This document shows positions 1 to 9,265 of a stretch of 64,000 bases of DNA, in pieces. Position 1 is the first letter of the stretch; each line of letters starts with the position of its first letter. Position numbers and translations under genes: made by a program. The notes under the pieces were generated by a model that did no database searches, was not told the origin of the DNA, and was given only the letters and a program-made list of their open reading frames with translations. Source of the stretch: Streptomyces sp. DG1A-41 (GTDB taxonomy: Bacteria > Actinomycetota > Actinomycetes > Streptomycetales > Streptomycetaceae); NCBI RefSeq assembly GCF_037055355.1, contig NZ_CP146350.1, positions 3,247,001-3,311,000 on the forward strand, written 5' to 3'.

Positions 1-1332
1 GGCGCGGGCGGGTCGCGGTCCGATGCCCGGATCCTCGGGCGGATCGCGGGGCGTGAGCTGCGGGCGATGGGGATCCGGCAGGACTACTCCCCCGTGGCCG
101 ACGTGAACGTCAACCCGGCCAACCCGGTCATCGGCGTACGGTCCTTCGGTGCCGACCCGCGGGCGGTGGCCGCGCTGGTGGCCGCCGAGGTCGCCGGGTA
201 CCAGGGGTCCGGGGTGGCGGCGACCGCCAAGCACTTCCCCGGGCACGGGGACACCAACGTCGACAGCCACACCGGCTTCCCGACCATCACGCACAGCCGG
301 GAGCTGTGGGAGAAGCTGGACGCGCCGCCGTTCCGGGCGGCGATCGCCGCGGGCATCGACTCGATCATGACCGCGCATCTGATGGTCCCGGCCCTCGACG
401 ACTCCGGCGACCCCGCCACCCTCTCCCGCCCGATCCTCACCGGCATCCTCCGCGAGCGGCTCGGCTACGACGGGGTCGTGGTCACGGACTCCCTCGGCAT
501 GGAGGGCGTGCGGACCAAGTACGGCGACGACCGGGTGCCGGTGCTCGCGCTGAAGGCGGGCGTGGACCAGCTCCTCAACCCGCCCGACCTGGACCTCGCC
601 TGGAACGCGGTCCTGGCGGCCGTGCGCAACGGCGAGCTGACCGAGGCGCGGCTCGACGAGTCGATCCTGCGGATCCTGCGGCTGAAGACGAAGCTGGGGC
701 TGTTCCGCGCGCCCTACGTCAGCCACGAGGGTGTCGATCGCACCGTCGGGACCCGGGCGCACCTGGCGGCGGCCGACCGGATCGCCGAGCGGACGACCAC
801 GCTGCTCGTCAACGAGGGGCGGCTGCTGCCGCTGTCCCGGCGCCGGTACCCCAGGGTGCTGGTGGTCGGGGCCGATCCGGCCTCGCCGTCGGGGACGACC
901 GGACCGCCGACGGGAGTGCTCGCCGCCGCGCTGACCGGACTCGGCTTCACCGCCACCGCCCTGCCGACCGGGACGGCCCCGTCCGCGGCGGCCATCGCCA
1001 GGGCGGTCGCGGCGGCGCGGGACGCGGACGCGGTGGTGGCGGCGACGTACAACGTCACGGCGGGCAGCAGCCAGAAGACGCTGGTCGAGCAGCTCGTGGC
1101 GACGGGGCGGCCGGTCGTGGCGGTCTCGATCCGTAATCCGTACGACGTGGCCCAGCTGCCCTCCGCCCCGGCGTGCCTGGCGGCCTACTCCTGGACCGAC
1201 GTCGAACTGCGGGCCGCCGCACGGGTGATCGCGGGACGGGTGGAGCCACGCGGAGAACTCCCGGTGCCGGTGCAGCGGGCGGATGATCCGGAGCAGGTGC
1301 TGTACCCGATCGGATACGGGCTGTCGTACTAG
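1..1332 (+). CDS. GH3 beta-N-acetylhexosaminidase, 5' truncated by window edge
   Basis: This is the C-terminal 443 residues of a glycoside hydrolase family 3 enzyme; the frame is open from base 1, so the real start lies outside the window. The NagZ-type signature KHFPGHGDT begins at visible residue 77, and TDSLGMEG carries the expected nucleophile Asp at visible residue 163. After about residue 260 comes the C-terminal alpha/beta sandwich domain seen in two-domain GH3 proteins. GH3 enzymes of this type release terminal GlcNAc from chitin or peptidoglycan fragments. No signal peptide can be judged without the N-terminus. The exact substrate is inferred; the family assignment is secure. Confidence 0.9.
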   Translation, partial: GAGGSRSDARILGRIAGRELRAMGIRQDYSPVADVNVNPANPVIGVRSFGADPRAVAALVAAEVAGYQGSGVAATAKHFPGHGDTNVDSHTGFPTITHSRELWEKLDAPPFRAAIAAGIDSIMTAHLMVPALDDSGDPATLSRPILTGILRERLGYDGVVVTDSLGMEGVRTKYGDDRVPVLALKAGVDQLLNPPDLDLAWNAVLAAVRNGELTEARLDESILRILRLKTKLGLFRAPYVSHEGVDRTVGTRAHLAAADRIAERTTTLLVNEGRLLPLSRRRYPRVLVVGADPASPSGTTGPPTGVLAAALTGLGFTATALPTGTAPSAAAIARAVAAARDADAVVAATYNVTAGSSQKTLVEQLVATGRPVVAVSIRNPYDVAQLPSAPACLAAYSWTDVELRAAARVIAGRVEPRGELPVPVQRADDPEQVLYPIGYGLSY

Positions 1333-1443
1333 ACGTACGTCATGGACCGGGCGCACCACCCCCAACGTGCGCAAACCCTCCCATGAGCCTGGCGTGCGCC
1401 CGCCTCGGCGGCCACGCTGGGCTGGGGCACTGGGGGGACGGCT

Positions 1444-2100
1444 ATGCGTGCGAGAAGTTCGGTGGGGGCGGTGTGGGGGCTGCTGGTGCTGGTCGGCGCG
1501 CTGCTGACCGGGTGCCAGAGTCCCTCGGCGGGTGTCGCGGAGGACGGCCGGCTGGGCGGGCCGGCGTCGGCGACGAACGCCTCCGGCTCGCCGCCGGTGA
1601 CCCGGCCGTCGGGGTACGGGGCGGTGTTCCTCGCGGTCGACGAGTGCAGTTCGTTCGGTACGACGAGCTTCACCGAGGTGCCGTGCGCCGGTGAGCGGGC
1701 GGCGGCCCGGGTCGTGGCGCGGCACGACGGCGCGGTCCGGGACGGGCCGCGCTGCCCGGCGACCACGGACTTCGTGCTGCACATCAGCGAACAGCGGCCC
1801 GCGTCCGACGAGGACGGCGACGGGGCGGTGCCGCAGGGCTACGCCTGTATGCGCAACCTCCAGCCGCCGCACCCGGGCGACCCGGGCGGCGGGGGCGGGC
1901 CGCGCACCATCGTCGGCGACTGCGTCTACAGCTCCGGCGACGGTCAGGTCCGCGAGACCGCGTGCGACGGGAAGGGCGAGCGGGAGCCGGAGTACAAGGT
2001 GACCGAGGCCGTCGCCAGGCGCGCCGACTGCCCCGTCTCGACGGCCCTGTACGTCCGGCTCGGCGGTGACCGGCCCGTGGGGTGCGCCCGGCCACTGTGA
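1444..2100 (+). CDS. Putative secreted lipoprotein of unknown function
   Basis: A 218-residue protein starting MRARSSV, with a hydrophobic signal segment and a lipobox LLTGC that places the lipidated Cys at residue 24. A G-rich ribosome site (GGGGGG) lies just upstream of the ATG. The mature part is Ser/Thr/Pro-rich near the anchor, then has several Cys residues (CSSFGT, CAGER, CPATTD, CMRNL, CVYSS, CDGKG, CPVST, CARPL) that could form disulphides, so an exported location is likely. I do not recognise a domain. It stands alone between the GH3 gene and the convergent peptidase gene. Confidence 0.7.
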   Translation: MRARSSVGAVWGLLVLVGALLTGCQSPSAGVAEDGRLGGPASATNASGSPPVTRPSGYGAVFLAVDECSSFGTTSFTEVPCAGERAAARVVARHDGAVRDGPRCPATTDFVLHISEQRPASDEDGDGAVPQGYACMRNLQPPHPGDPGGGGGPRTIVGDCVYSSGDGQVRETACDGKGEREPEYKVTEAVARRADCPVSTALYVRLGGDRPVGCARPL

Positions 2101-2136
2101 GCAGCCGGGCGCGACACCACGGAAGAACCGCAGGCC

Positions 2137-3573
2137 TTACGGCCGCAGCGTCATCTCCCGCTGCGTGTCCCGCTTGTCCAGCTTGGCGTCGTACTTCGCC
2201 AGCGGCTTCGCCGCCTGCGGATCGGCCTGCACGGCGCTGGAGGCGACTCCGGCCCAGTCGAGGATGCGGGCGGTGGCGAGGTCCTTCTGCTCGGGCACGA
2301 GGCCCGCGACGTTGGCGCCGTGGTTCATGCCGGGGGCGGTGAGGACGTAGGAGTCCTTCGCGCCCTGGCCGAGGCGGAACGGCTCCGCGCCCCACGGGTC
2401 GTTCTGGCCGTAGACGAAGAGCATCCGGCGGGCGTTGTGCCGGACCCAGGTGTCGACGTCCCGCATCGCCTGCGGCTGGAACTTCATGGGAATGTCACGC
2501 GGGACGAAGTTGCGCGGCGGCTGGTAGCCGTAGCGGATGTACTTCTTCTCGATGTGCGGGAACTCGATCGTCGGCGCGCCGAGCTGTGTGCCGGCCTGGT
2601 AGTAGTACGGCGTGTAGGTCTCCAGGCCCTGGTCGGCATAGGCGGAGAAACCGGAGATCGTGTCGACGGAGTCCCATATCTGGTCGTCGGTGGCGTTCTT
2701 CGCGTCGGCCGGGATCTGGTCGCAGTCCTTCAGCCGGCTGTACTGCCAGAAGCCCCACACGTAGTCGAGGACGACTGCCTCGTAGGCCTTGTCCAGACTG
2801 CCGATGGTCTTGAAGGTGAGGCCGTTGTCCTGCGCGTAGGCGGCGTACTTCTTCTCCAGCGGCTCGCGGCGCACCAGCGCCTCGCGCTGCACGGCGTTCA
2901 GCCGGTCGCGGCACTCCTTGGTGCCGACGCGCGCGAAGAAGCGGTCGTAGGCCGAGTCCTCCTTGTTCACCACGTCGTTGGGGGCGACGTAGGCGACCAC
3001 GCCGTCCATGTCACGCGGGTAGAAGCGCTCGTAGTAGGTGGCGGTCATGCCGCCCTTCGAACCGCCCGTGGAGATCCACTTCTTGCCGTAGATGCCCTTC
3101 AGCGCCTTGAAGACGCGGTGCTGGTCGCTGGCCGCCTGCCAGATGTCCAGCTTGGACCAGTCGGCCGGGGCGGGCCGGGACGGGGTGAAGAAGCGGTATT
3201 CCAGGGAGACCTGGTTGCCGTCCACGATCTGGGTCGGCTCGCTGCGGCGGGGCGTCGTGGAGACGTTGTAGCCGCTGGTGAAGAAGACCGTCGGGCGCGC
3301 GACGTCCTTGTGCAGCACGGTGATGCGCTGCTGGAACGTGCCCTTCGACGGCTTGCGGTGGTCGACCGGCTGTGTGTAGTTCAGGACGAAGAAGCGGTAG
3401 CCGGTGTACGGCTTCTCCTCGACCAGGCTCATGCCCGGTATGGAGAGCAGCCTTTCCTTGATGTCGGTGGTGGCGTCGGTGCCGGTGGCGTCGGCGGCGG
3501 TGGCCGCTCCCGCCGTGCCCAGTGTGCCTATGAGCACCGTGAGCGCCAGCAGCCATCTGAGCGCCTTGCGCAT
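2137..3573 (-). CDS. Secreted S37-family (PS-10) prolyl tripeptidyl aminopeptidase
   Basis: A 478-residue protein with a Sec signal peptide (MRKALRWLLALTVLIGTLG, cleavage near ATAADA). It matches the Streptomyces S37 serine peptidases that remove N-terminal tripeptides. The nucleophile motif GGSKGG has Ser at 172; NDPWG supplies Asp 392 and MNHGA supplies His 418, a plausible alpha/beta-hydrolase triad. The start at 3573 is preferred because a GGGGAG ribosome site lies 7 bases upstream; the frame is open for 20 more codons but those lack a signal-like sequence. Extracellular peptide scavenging is the expected role. Confidence 0.88.
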   Translation of the reverse strand: MRKALRWLLALTVLIGTLGTAGAATAADATGTDATTDIKERLLSIPGMSLVEEKPYTGYRFFVLNYTQPVDHRKPSKGTFQQRITVLHKDVARPTVFFTSGYNVSTTPRRSEPTQIVDGNQVSLEYRFFTPSRPAPADWSKLDIWQAASDQHRVFKALKGIYGKKWISTGGSKGGMTATYYERFYPRDMDGVVAYVAPNDVVNKEDSAYDRFFARVGTKECRDRLNAVQREALVRREPLEKKYAAYAQDNGLTFKTIGSLDKAYEAVVLDYVWGFWQYSRLKDCDQIPADAKNATDDQIWDSVDTISGFSAYADQGLETYTPYYYQAGTQLGAPTIEFPHIEKKYIRYGYQPPRNFVPRDIPMKFQPQAMRDVDTWVRHNARRMLFVYGQNDPWGAEPFRLGQGAKDSYVLTAPGMNHGANVAGLVPEQKDLATARILDWAGVASSAVQADPQAAKPLAKYDAKLDKRDTQREMTLRP

Positions 3574-3669
3574 GCGCACTCCCCTGTGAGACAGATGTGC
3601 GCCGGAAGCTAGCGGACCAACTCGCCCCAGCACCAGGGGACATAGGGAAAACCCTGTGCGCGCCGGGGG

Positions 3670-4065
3670 TCAGCACAGGATCCAGCCGGAGCTGAACGAC
3701 CCCCGCCCCACCCTGCCCTTCAGCCATACGCAGCGGCGACCGGCGTGCACCATCACCGGGCCGGCGTGGTAGGAGTACCGGCCTTCGTCGACGACCGGGC
3801 GGTTGCCGCGCGCCTGCACGCTCACCGACATCTTCTGTTTCACGCCGGGCTTCTTGGTGAGGGCCACGGCGCAGATGTAGCCGCCGCGTTTGTAGACGAC
3901 CACGGTTCCGGTGGAGAACGGCAGGGTGCGGACCTTGCGGCCGGGACAGTAGGCGGCGGGAGCGGCGGCCTGCGCCTCGCCCGGCGCCGCGACGGCGAGC
4001 AGGCCGGAGGCGGTCAGCACGGCCAGGCCGAGCGCGAGCCGCCTGCGTATCGCTCCACTGTCCAC
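3670..4065 (-). CDS. Small secreted protein of unknown function
   Basis: A 131-residue protein starting at a GTG preceded by GGGAGG. It has a signal peptide (RRRLALGLAVLTASGLLAVAAPGEAQA) and a mature part of about 95 residues with Cys in AAYCPGRK, GYICAVA, RRCVWLK and the C-terminal WILC. These four Cys could pair as two disulphides. The pattern resembles small secreted Streptomyces proteins of unknown function. A much longer frame runs through this gene from the ABC transporter region, but only this stretch has a start, ribosome site and signal peptide of its own. Confidence 0.72.
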   Translation of the reverse strand: MDSGAIRRRLALGLAVLTASGLLAVAAPGEAQAAAPAAYCPGRKVRTLPFSTGTVVVYKRGGYICAVALTKKPGVKQKMSVSVQARGNRPVVDEGRYSYHAGPVMVHAGRRCVWLKGRVGRGSFSSGWILC

Positions 4066-4163
4066 TGTCGTCCTCCCGTACCGCGTCGTGCGCGACCATC
4101 GACGTACGGGTGTACGGACGCATGACGCATGTCGAACGGTTGCCCGAGCGTGGCGAAACGCCG

Positions 4164-6122
4164 TCAGCGGGACGCGCCGACCGGCTCCTCCGGCTCCGCG
4201 GCGCCGATGAACGTCCGCCACAGCTCGGCGTACCGCCCGCCGCGCGCGAGCAGTTCCTCGTGCGTGCCGTCCTCGGCGACCCGGCCGTGGTCCATGACGA
4301 CGACCCGGTCGGCGCGGGCGGCGGTGGTGAGGCGGTGGGCGACGACGAGGGTCGTGCGGCGGCCCGCTAGGCGGTCGGTGGCCTGGTTGACCTGGGCCTC
4401 CGTGGCCAGGTCGAGGGCGGCCGTGGCCTCGTCGAGCAGCAGGACGTCCGGGTCGACCAGCTCGGCGCGGGCCAGGGCGATCAGCTGCCGCTGTCCGGCG
4501 GAGAGGTTGCGGCCGCGCTCGGCGACCTCGTGGAGGTAGCCGCCCTCCAGGGTGGCGATCATCTCGTGCGCGCCGACCGCGCGGGCCGCCGCCTCGACCT
4601 CCGCGTCGGTGGCGTCGGGGCGGCCGTAGGCGATGGCGTCGCGGACGGTGCCCTGGAAGAGGTACGCCTCCTGCGGGACGACCCCCAGACGGTGCCGGTA
4701 GGAGGTGAGGTCGAGGGCGCGCAGATCGGTGCCGTCGACGGTGACCCGGCCGCCGGTGGGGTCGTAGAAGCGTGCCACGAGCTTGACGAGGGTCGACTTG
4801 CCCGCGCCGGTCTCGCCGACGAAGGCGACGGTCTGCCCGGCCGGGATGCGCAGGTCGACGCCGCCGAGTGCCTCTTCGTCGTCGCCGTAGGCGAAGTGCA
4901 CATCCTCGAAGGCGATGTCGCCGCGCAGGGACGGCACCTCGCGGGGTTCCTCGGCCAACTTCGTCGACGTCGGCTCCTGGAGCAGCTCCTGGATGCGGCC
5001 CAGCGAGACGGACGCCTGCTGGTAGCCGTCGAAGACCTGGGACAGCTGCTGCACGGGCGCGAAGAACAGGTCGATGTAGAGCAGGTACGCCACCAGCGAG
5101 CCGATCGCCAGTGTCCCGTCGTCGACCCGCGCGCCGCCCACGATCAGCACGGCCGCCGCCGCCACCGACGACAGGAACTGCACGAAGGGGAAGTACACGG
5201 AGATCAGCCACTGGCCCCGGATGCGCGCCTGGCGGTAGCTGTCGCTGTGCCCGGCGAACCGCCGCCCGCCGTCCCGCTCGCGCCGGAAGGCCTGCACGAT
5301 CCGCAGCCCGGACACCGACTCCTGGAGGTCGGCGTTGACCACCGACACGCGTTCGCGGGCCAGTTCGTACGCCTTCACGCTCGCCCGGCGGAAGAAGTAC
5401 GTGGCGATGATCAGCGGCGGCAGTGTCGCGAAGACGACCAGCGCCAGCTCCACGTCGATCACCAGCAGGGCGACCATGATGCCGAAGAAGGTGACGACCG
5501 AGACGAAGGCGGTGACCAGGCCCGTCTGGAGGAACGTCGACAGCGCGTCGACGTCGGTCGTCATCCGGGTCATGATCCGGCCGGTCAGCTCCCGCTCGTA
5601 GTAGTCGAGCCCGAGGCGCTGGAGCTGGGCGAAGATCTTCAGCCGCAGCGAGTAGAGGACGCGTTCGCCGGTGCGTCCGGTCATGCGGGTCTCGCCGACC
5701 TGGGCCGCCCACTGCACGGCCACCGTCAGCAGCGCGAGCAGGGACGCCGCCCATACCGCGCCGAGCGAGGCCTGGGTGACGCCCGAGTCGATGCCGTGCC
5801 GGATCATGATCGGCAGCAGCAGGCCCATGCCCGCGTCGACGGCGACCAGGCCGAGGCTGACCAGCAGCGGCAGCCGGAAGCCGCGCAGCAGCCGGCGCAG
5901 GCCGTAGGACTCTTCCGGCTGGACGGCCCGCGCCTCGTCGACATCGGGGACGTCGGTGGCCGGGGGCAGCGCCTCCACCTGGGCGAGCAGTTCGGGCGTG
6001 GCGGGGCTCTCGGCGAGGGCGAGGTCCTTGCGCTCGCGGTCGCCGGTCCACAGCCGTGGGGTGACCCCGCGCTCGGCGTCGAACTCGGCGTCCAGCTCGT
6101 CGCGGACGGAGGTGTCCTCCTG
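4164..6122 (-). CDS. ABC exporter, second TMD-NBD half (split from first half by apparent -1 frameshift)
   Basis: This frame encodes the C-terminal 652 residues of a tandem ABC exporter: a linker, a six-helix ABC membrane domain, and a nucleotide-binding domain with Walker A GETGAGKST, signature LSAGQRQ and a canonical Walker B/Glu LLLDEATAALD. No ATG or GTG start with a ribosome site occurs near the junction. The text (PQEDTSVRDELDAEFDAERG) continues the upstream half after adding a single C to the CCCC run (plus strand 6122-6125). With that base, one protein of about 1,240 residues results, the length I recall for Streptomyces fused exporters of this kind. The substrate is unknown. Confidence 0.82.
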   Translation of the reverse strand, partial: QEDTSVRDELDAEFDAERGVTPRLWTGDRERKDLALAESPATPELLAQVEALPPATDVPDVDEARAVQPEESYGLRRLLRGFRLPLLVSLGLVAVDAGMGLLLPIMIRHGIDSGVTQASLGAVWAASLLALLTVAVQWAAQVGETRMTGRTGERVLYSLRLKIFAQLQRLGLDYYERELTGRIMTRMTTDVDALSTFLQTGLVTAFVSVVTFFGIMVALLVIDVELALVVFATLPPLIIATYFFRRASVKAYELARERVSVVNADLQESVSGLRIVQAFRRERDGGRRFAGHSDSYRQARIRGQWLISVYFPFVQFLSSVAAAAVLIVGGARVDDGTLAIGSLVAYLLYIDLFFAPVQQLSQVFDGYQQASVSLGRIQELLQEPTSTKLAEEPREVPSLRGDIAFEDVHFAYGDDEEALGGVDLRIPAGQTVAFVGETGAGKSTLVKLVARFYDPTGGRVTVDGTDLRALDLTSYRHRLGVVPQEAYLFQGTVRDAIAYGRPDATDAEVEAAARAVGAHEMIATLEGGYLHEVAERGRNLSAGQRQLIALARAELVDPDVLLLDEATAALDLATEAQVNQATDRLAGRRTTLVVAHRLTTAARADRVVVMDHGRVAEDGTHEELLARGGRYAELWRTFIGAAEPEEPVGASR

Positions 6123-7882
6123 GGGCAGGCCGGCTGGGTGTGGCCCGGGGAGACCGCGCCCAGTTCGTCGGGGTCGGTGAGCAGGCGCCGGTAGAGGGCG
6201 GAGCGTCGCTGGAGTTCGTCGTGGGTGCCGATGTCGGCGAGCCGGCCGCCGTCCAGGACGGCGATGCGGTCGGCGAGGTTCAGGGTGGAGCGGCGGTGGG
6301 CGATCAGCAGGGTGGTGCGGCCCCGCATGACCTCCTTCAGGGCCTCGTGGATCTCGTGCTCGACGCGGGCGTCCACGGCGGAGGTGGCGTCGTCCAGGAC
6401 CAGCAGGCGCGGGTCGCTGAGGATGGCGCGGGCCAGGGCGACGCGCTGGCGCTGGCCGCCGGAGAGGGTGAGGCCGTGCTCGCCGACGGTGGTGTCGTAG
6501 CCGTCGGGCAGCTCGCTGATGAACCGGTCCGCCTGGGCGGCGCGGGCGGCCTGCTCGATCTCCCCCTGGGTGGCGTCCGGGCGGCCGTAGGCGATGTTGT
6601 TGCGGACGGTGTCGGAGAAGAGGAAGGAGTCCTCCGGGACCAGCCCGATCGCGGCCCGCAGCGACTGAAGGGTCAGTTCGCGCACGTCGTGGCCGCCGAC
6701 GAGGACGGCACCGCGGGTGACGTCGTAGAAGCGCGGCAGCAGCAGGGAGACCGTGGACTTGCCGGAGCCGGAGGAGCCGACGACGGCGAGGGTTTCGCCG
6801 GGGCGGATCTCGAAGGAGAGCCCGTCGAGGACGGGGCGGTCGGAGTCGTAGCCGAAGGAGACGTCGTCGAACTCGACGGTCGCGGGGGCGTCGGCGGGCA
6901 GGTCCTTCCGGCCGTCCTCGAGAGACGGCTCGGTGTCGATCAGCTCCAGGACGCGCTCGGTGCCCGCGCGGGCCTGCTGGCCGACGGTGAGCACCATGGC
7001 GAGCATGCGGACCGGGCCGACGAGCTGGGCGAGGTAGGTCGAGAAGGCGACGAACGTGCCGAGCGTGATGTGCCCGCGCACCGCGAGCCAGCCGCCGAGC
7101 GCCAGCATCGCGACCTGGCCGAGGGCGGGGACGGCCTGGAGGGCCGGGGTGTACACCGAGTTCAGGCGGATCGTGCGCAGCCGCCCGGCGAAGAGCCTGC
7201 GGCTGACGTTCCTGAGCTTGCCGGTCTCCTGATCCTCCTGCCCGAAGCCCTTCACCACGCGGACACCGCTGACGGCACCGTCGACCACGCCCGCGACGGC
7301 GGCGGCCTGGGCCTGGGCGTACCAGGTGGAGGGGTGCAGCCGGATGCGGCTGCGCTTGGCGATCCACCACAGGGCGGGGGCGACGGCCAGGGCGACCAGG
7401 GTGAGCGGCAGCGACAGCCACGCCATGATCACCAGGGAGATCAGGAAGAGCATGAAGTTCCCGATGGTCATCGGGAGCATGAAGAGCAGGCCCTGGATCA
7501 GCTGGAGGTCGCTGGTGGCGCGGCCGACGACCTGGCCGGTGGACAGCTCGTCCTGGCGGCGGCCGTCGAGCCGGGTGATCGTCCCGTACATCTCCGTCCG
7601 CAGGTCGTGCTGGACGTCGAGGGCGAGTCGGCCGCCGTAGTAGCGGCGGATGTAGGTGAGGACGTAGACGACCAGCGCGGCGGCGATGAGGAGTCCGGCC
7701 CAGGTGGTCATCGAGCGGGTGTGGTCGCTGATGACGTCGTCGATGATCACCTTGGTGATCAGCGGGACGAGGGCCATGACCGCCATGCCGGCCAGTGAGG
7801 AGCCGAGGGCGAGTACGACGTCCTTCGGGTGGCGCCACGCATAGGCCCACAGTCGTCGTGCCCATCCCCGTTGCGGTGTCAC
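6122..7882 (-). CDS. ABC exporter, first TMD-NBD half
   Basis: The N-terminal 587 residues of the tandem exporter, from a GTG with GGAGG 8 bases upstream. It has six predicted membrane helices followed by a nucleotide-binding domain with Walker A GSSGSGKST and signature LSGGQRQR. Its Walker B is LVLDDATSAVD: the catalytic Glu is Asp, so this site looks degenerate while the second half keeps Glu, the usual asymmetry of heterodimeric exporters. The frame does not stop at the junction but runs out of frame to about 5804, which supports a frameshift rather than two genes. It is divergent from the acyl-CoA dehydrogenase gene. Confidence 0.82.
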
Positions 7883-8007
7883 GCGGGTGCCCTCCGGTCA
7901 TCCTGGTCTGCGGTCGTCCTGGTCTGCCGGAAGGCACCAACGCCCGGGGAGGCTGTTTTCATCCCGTGGCGTGACGAGCGTTACCCCGCCCCCACCCTGG
8001 ACGGTGA

Positions 8008-8045
8008 TTGATACTCGCCGGTATCTTGGTCTGAGCAAGCGCTTA
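8008..8045. promoter_or_regulatory. Two palindromes upstream of the acyl-CoA dehydrogenase gene
   Basis: In the divergent gap, GATAC-TCGCCG-GTATC (8010-8025) is an interrupted palindrome and AAGCGCTT (8037-8044) is a perfect 8-base palindrome. Both are just upstream of the gene at 8074. TetR-family regulators of fatty-acid genes often bind palindromes of this size, so these are candidate operators. No regulator gene is adjacent; the function is inferred. Confidence 0.35.
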
Positions 8046-8073
8046 GACAGCAATGGTCCGTGGAGGTGGCGGC

Positions 8074-9231
8074 GTGCGCCGTACGGTGTTCAACGAGGAT
8101 CACGAGGCGTTCCGGGAGACCCTGCGCGCCTTCATCGAGGCCGAGGTCGTACCCGTGTACGACGAGTGGTTCGCGGCGGGCCAGGCGCCCCGCGACTTCT
8201 ACTACAAGCTCGGCGAGCTGGGGATCTTCGGGATCAACGTCCCCGAGGAGTACGGCGGCGCCGGCCTGGACAGCCACAAGTTCGAGGCCGTGCTCTACGA
8301 GGAGACCGCTCGCGCGGGCGTCCAGTTCGGCGGCTCCGGCGTGCACGTGCTGCTCGCCCTGCCCTACATCAAGATGCTCGCCACCGACGAGCAGAAGAAG
8401 CGCTACCTGCCGAAGTTCGTCACCGGCGAGGAGATGTGGGCCATCGCGATGACGGAGCCGGGCACCGGTTCCGACCTCGCGGGCATGAAGTCCACCGCCA
8501 AGCTGAGTGAGGACGGCACCCACTACGTCCTCAACGGCGCCAAGACCTTCATCACCGGCGGTGTGCACGCCGACCGCGTGATCGTCTGCGCCCGGACCGC
8601 CGCCCCGACCGCCGAGGACCGCCGCCACGGCATCTCCCTCTTCGCCGTCGACACCAAGTCCGAGGGCTACTCCGTCGGCCGCAAGCTCGACAAGCTCGGC
8701 CTGAAGACCTCCGACACCGCCGAGCTGGCCTTCGTCGACGTCAAGGTGCCCGTCGAGGACCTCCTCGGCGAGGAGAACAAGGGCTTCTACTACCTGGGCC
8801 ACAACCTGGCCTCCGAGCGCTGGGGCATCGCCTTCGGCGCCTACGCCCAGGCCAAGGCCGCCGTGCGGTTCGCCAAGCAGTACGTGCAGGAGCGCACGGT
8901 CTTCGGCAAGCCGGTCGCCCACTTCCAGAACACCAAGTTCGAGCTGGCCGCCTGCCAGGCCGAGGTGGACGCCGCCGAGGCCGTCGCCGACCGCGCGACC
9001 GAGGCCCTCGACGCCGGTGAGCTCACCCCCGCCGAGGCCGCCTCCGCGAAGCTGTTCTGCACCGAGGTCGCCCACCGCGTCATCGACCGCTGCCTCCAGC
9101 TGCACGGCGGCTACGGCTACATGAACGAGTACCCGATCGCCCGCCTGTACGCGGACAACCGCGTCAACCGCATCTACGGCGGCACCAGCGAGATCATGAA
9201 GACGATCATCGCGAAGGACATGGGCCTGTAA
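8074..9231 (+). CDS. Acyl-CoA dehydrogenase (long-chain/isovaleryl type)
   Basis: A 385-residue FAD-dependent acyl-CoA dehydrogenase. The GTG at 8074 is chosen because GGAGG lies 7 bases upstream; an ATG at 8053 in frame lacks this. Motifs seen are MTEPGTGSD in the beta domain, RTVFGKPV, and LQLHGGYGYMNEYP near the C-terminus. The C-terminal segment reads YGGTSEIMK, so the Glu used as base by short/medium-chain enzymes (YEGT) is absent. A Glu at residue 248 (ASERWGIA) sits where long-chain and isovaleryl enzymes keep theirs. The next gene is an acyl-CoA thioesterase, 34 bases on, so the two may be co-transcribed. Confidence 0.88.
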   Translation: MRRTVFNEDHEAFRETLRAFIEAEVVPVYDEWFAAGQAPRDFYYKLGELGIFGINVPEEYGGAGLDSHKFEAVLYEETARAGVQFGGSGVHVLLALPYIKMLATDEQKKRYLPKFVTGEEMWAIAMTEPGTGSDLAGMKSTAKLSEDGTHYVLNGAKTFITGGVHADRVIVCARTAAPTAEDRRHGISLFAVDTKSEGYSVGRKLDKLGLKTSDTAELAFVDVKVPVEDLLGEENKGFYYLGHNLASERWGIAFGAYAQAKAAVRFAKQYVQERTVFGKPVAHFQNTKFELAACQAEVDAAEAVADRATEALDAGELTPAEAASAKLFCTEVAHRVIDRCLQLHGGYGYMNEYPIARLYADNRVNRIYGGTSEIMKTIIAKDMGL

Positions 9232-9265
9232 GCCGACCGCAATCAGTGGCCGGTACAACAGTCGC

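Noticed and set aside
2320..3612. Plus-strand 430-codon frame opposite the S37 peptidase
   Set aside because: Composition is that of an antisense shadow (Val/Arg/Gly/Leu-rich) and the opposite strand has a clear catalytic triad.
3670..6051. A 793-codon minus-strand frame over the ABC exporter and small secreted gene
   Set aside because: Only its last 131 codons look like protein (signal peptide, own ribosome site); the rest is Arg/Gly/Pro shadow of the exporter in another frame.
4164..6122. Calling the exporter, ThDP enzyme and cebF pseudogenes
   Set aside because: Each is otherwise intact and needs one homopolymer base; sequence error is as likely, so they are kept as CDS with a warning.
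8008..8013. TTGATA as a -35 box for the acyl-CoA dehydrogenase
   Set aside because: No reasonable -10 element follows at 16-18 bases.
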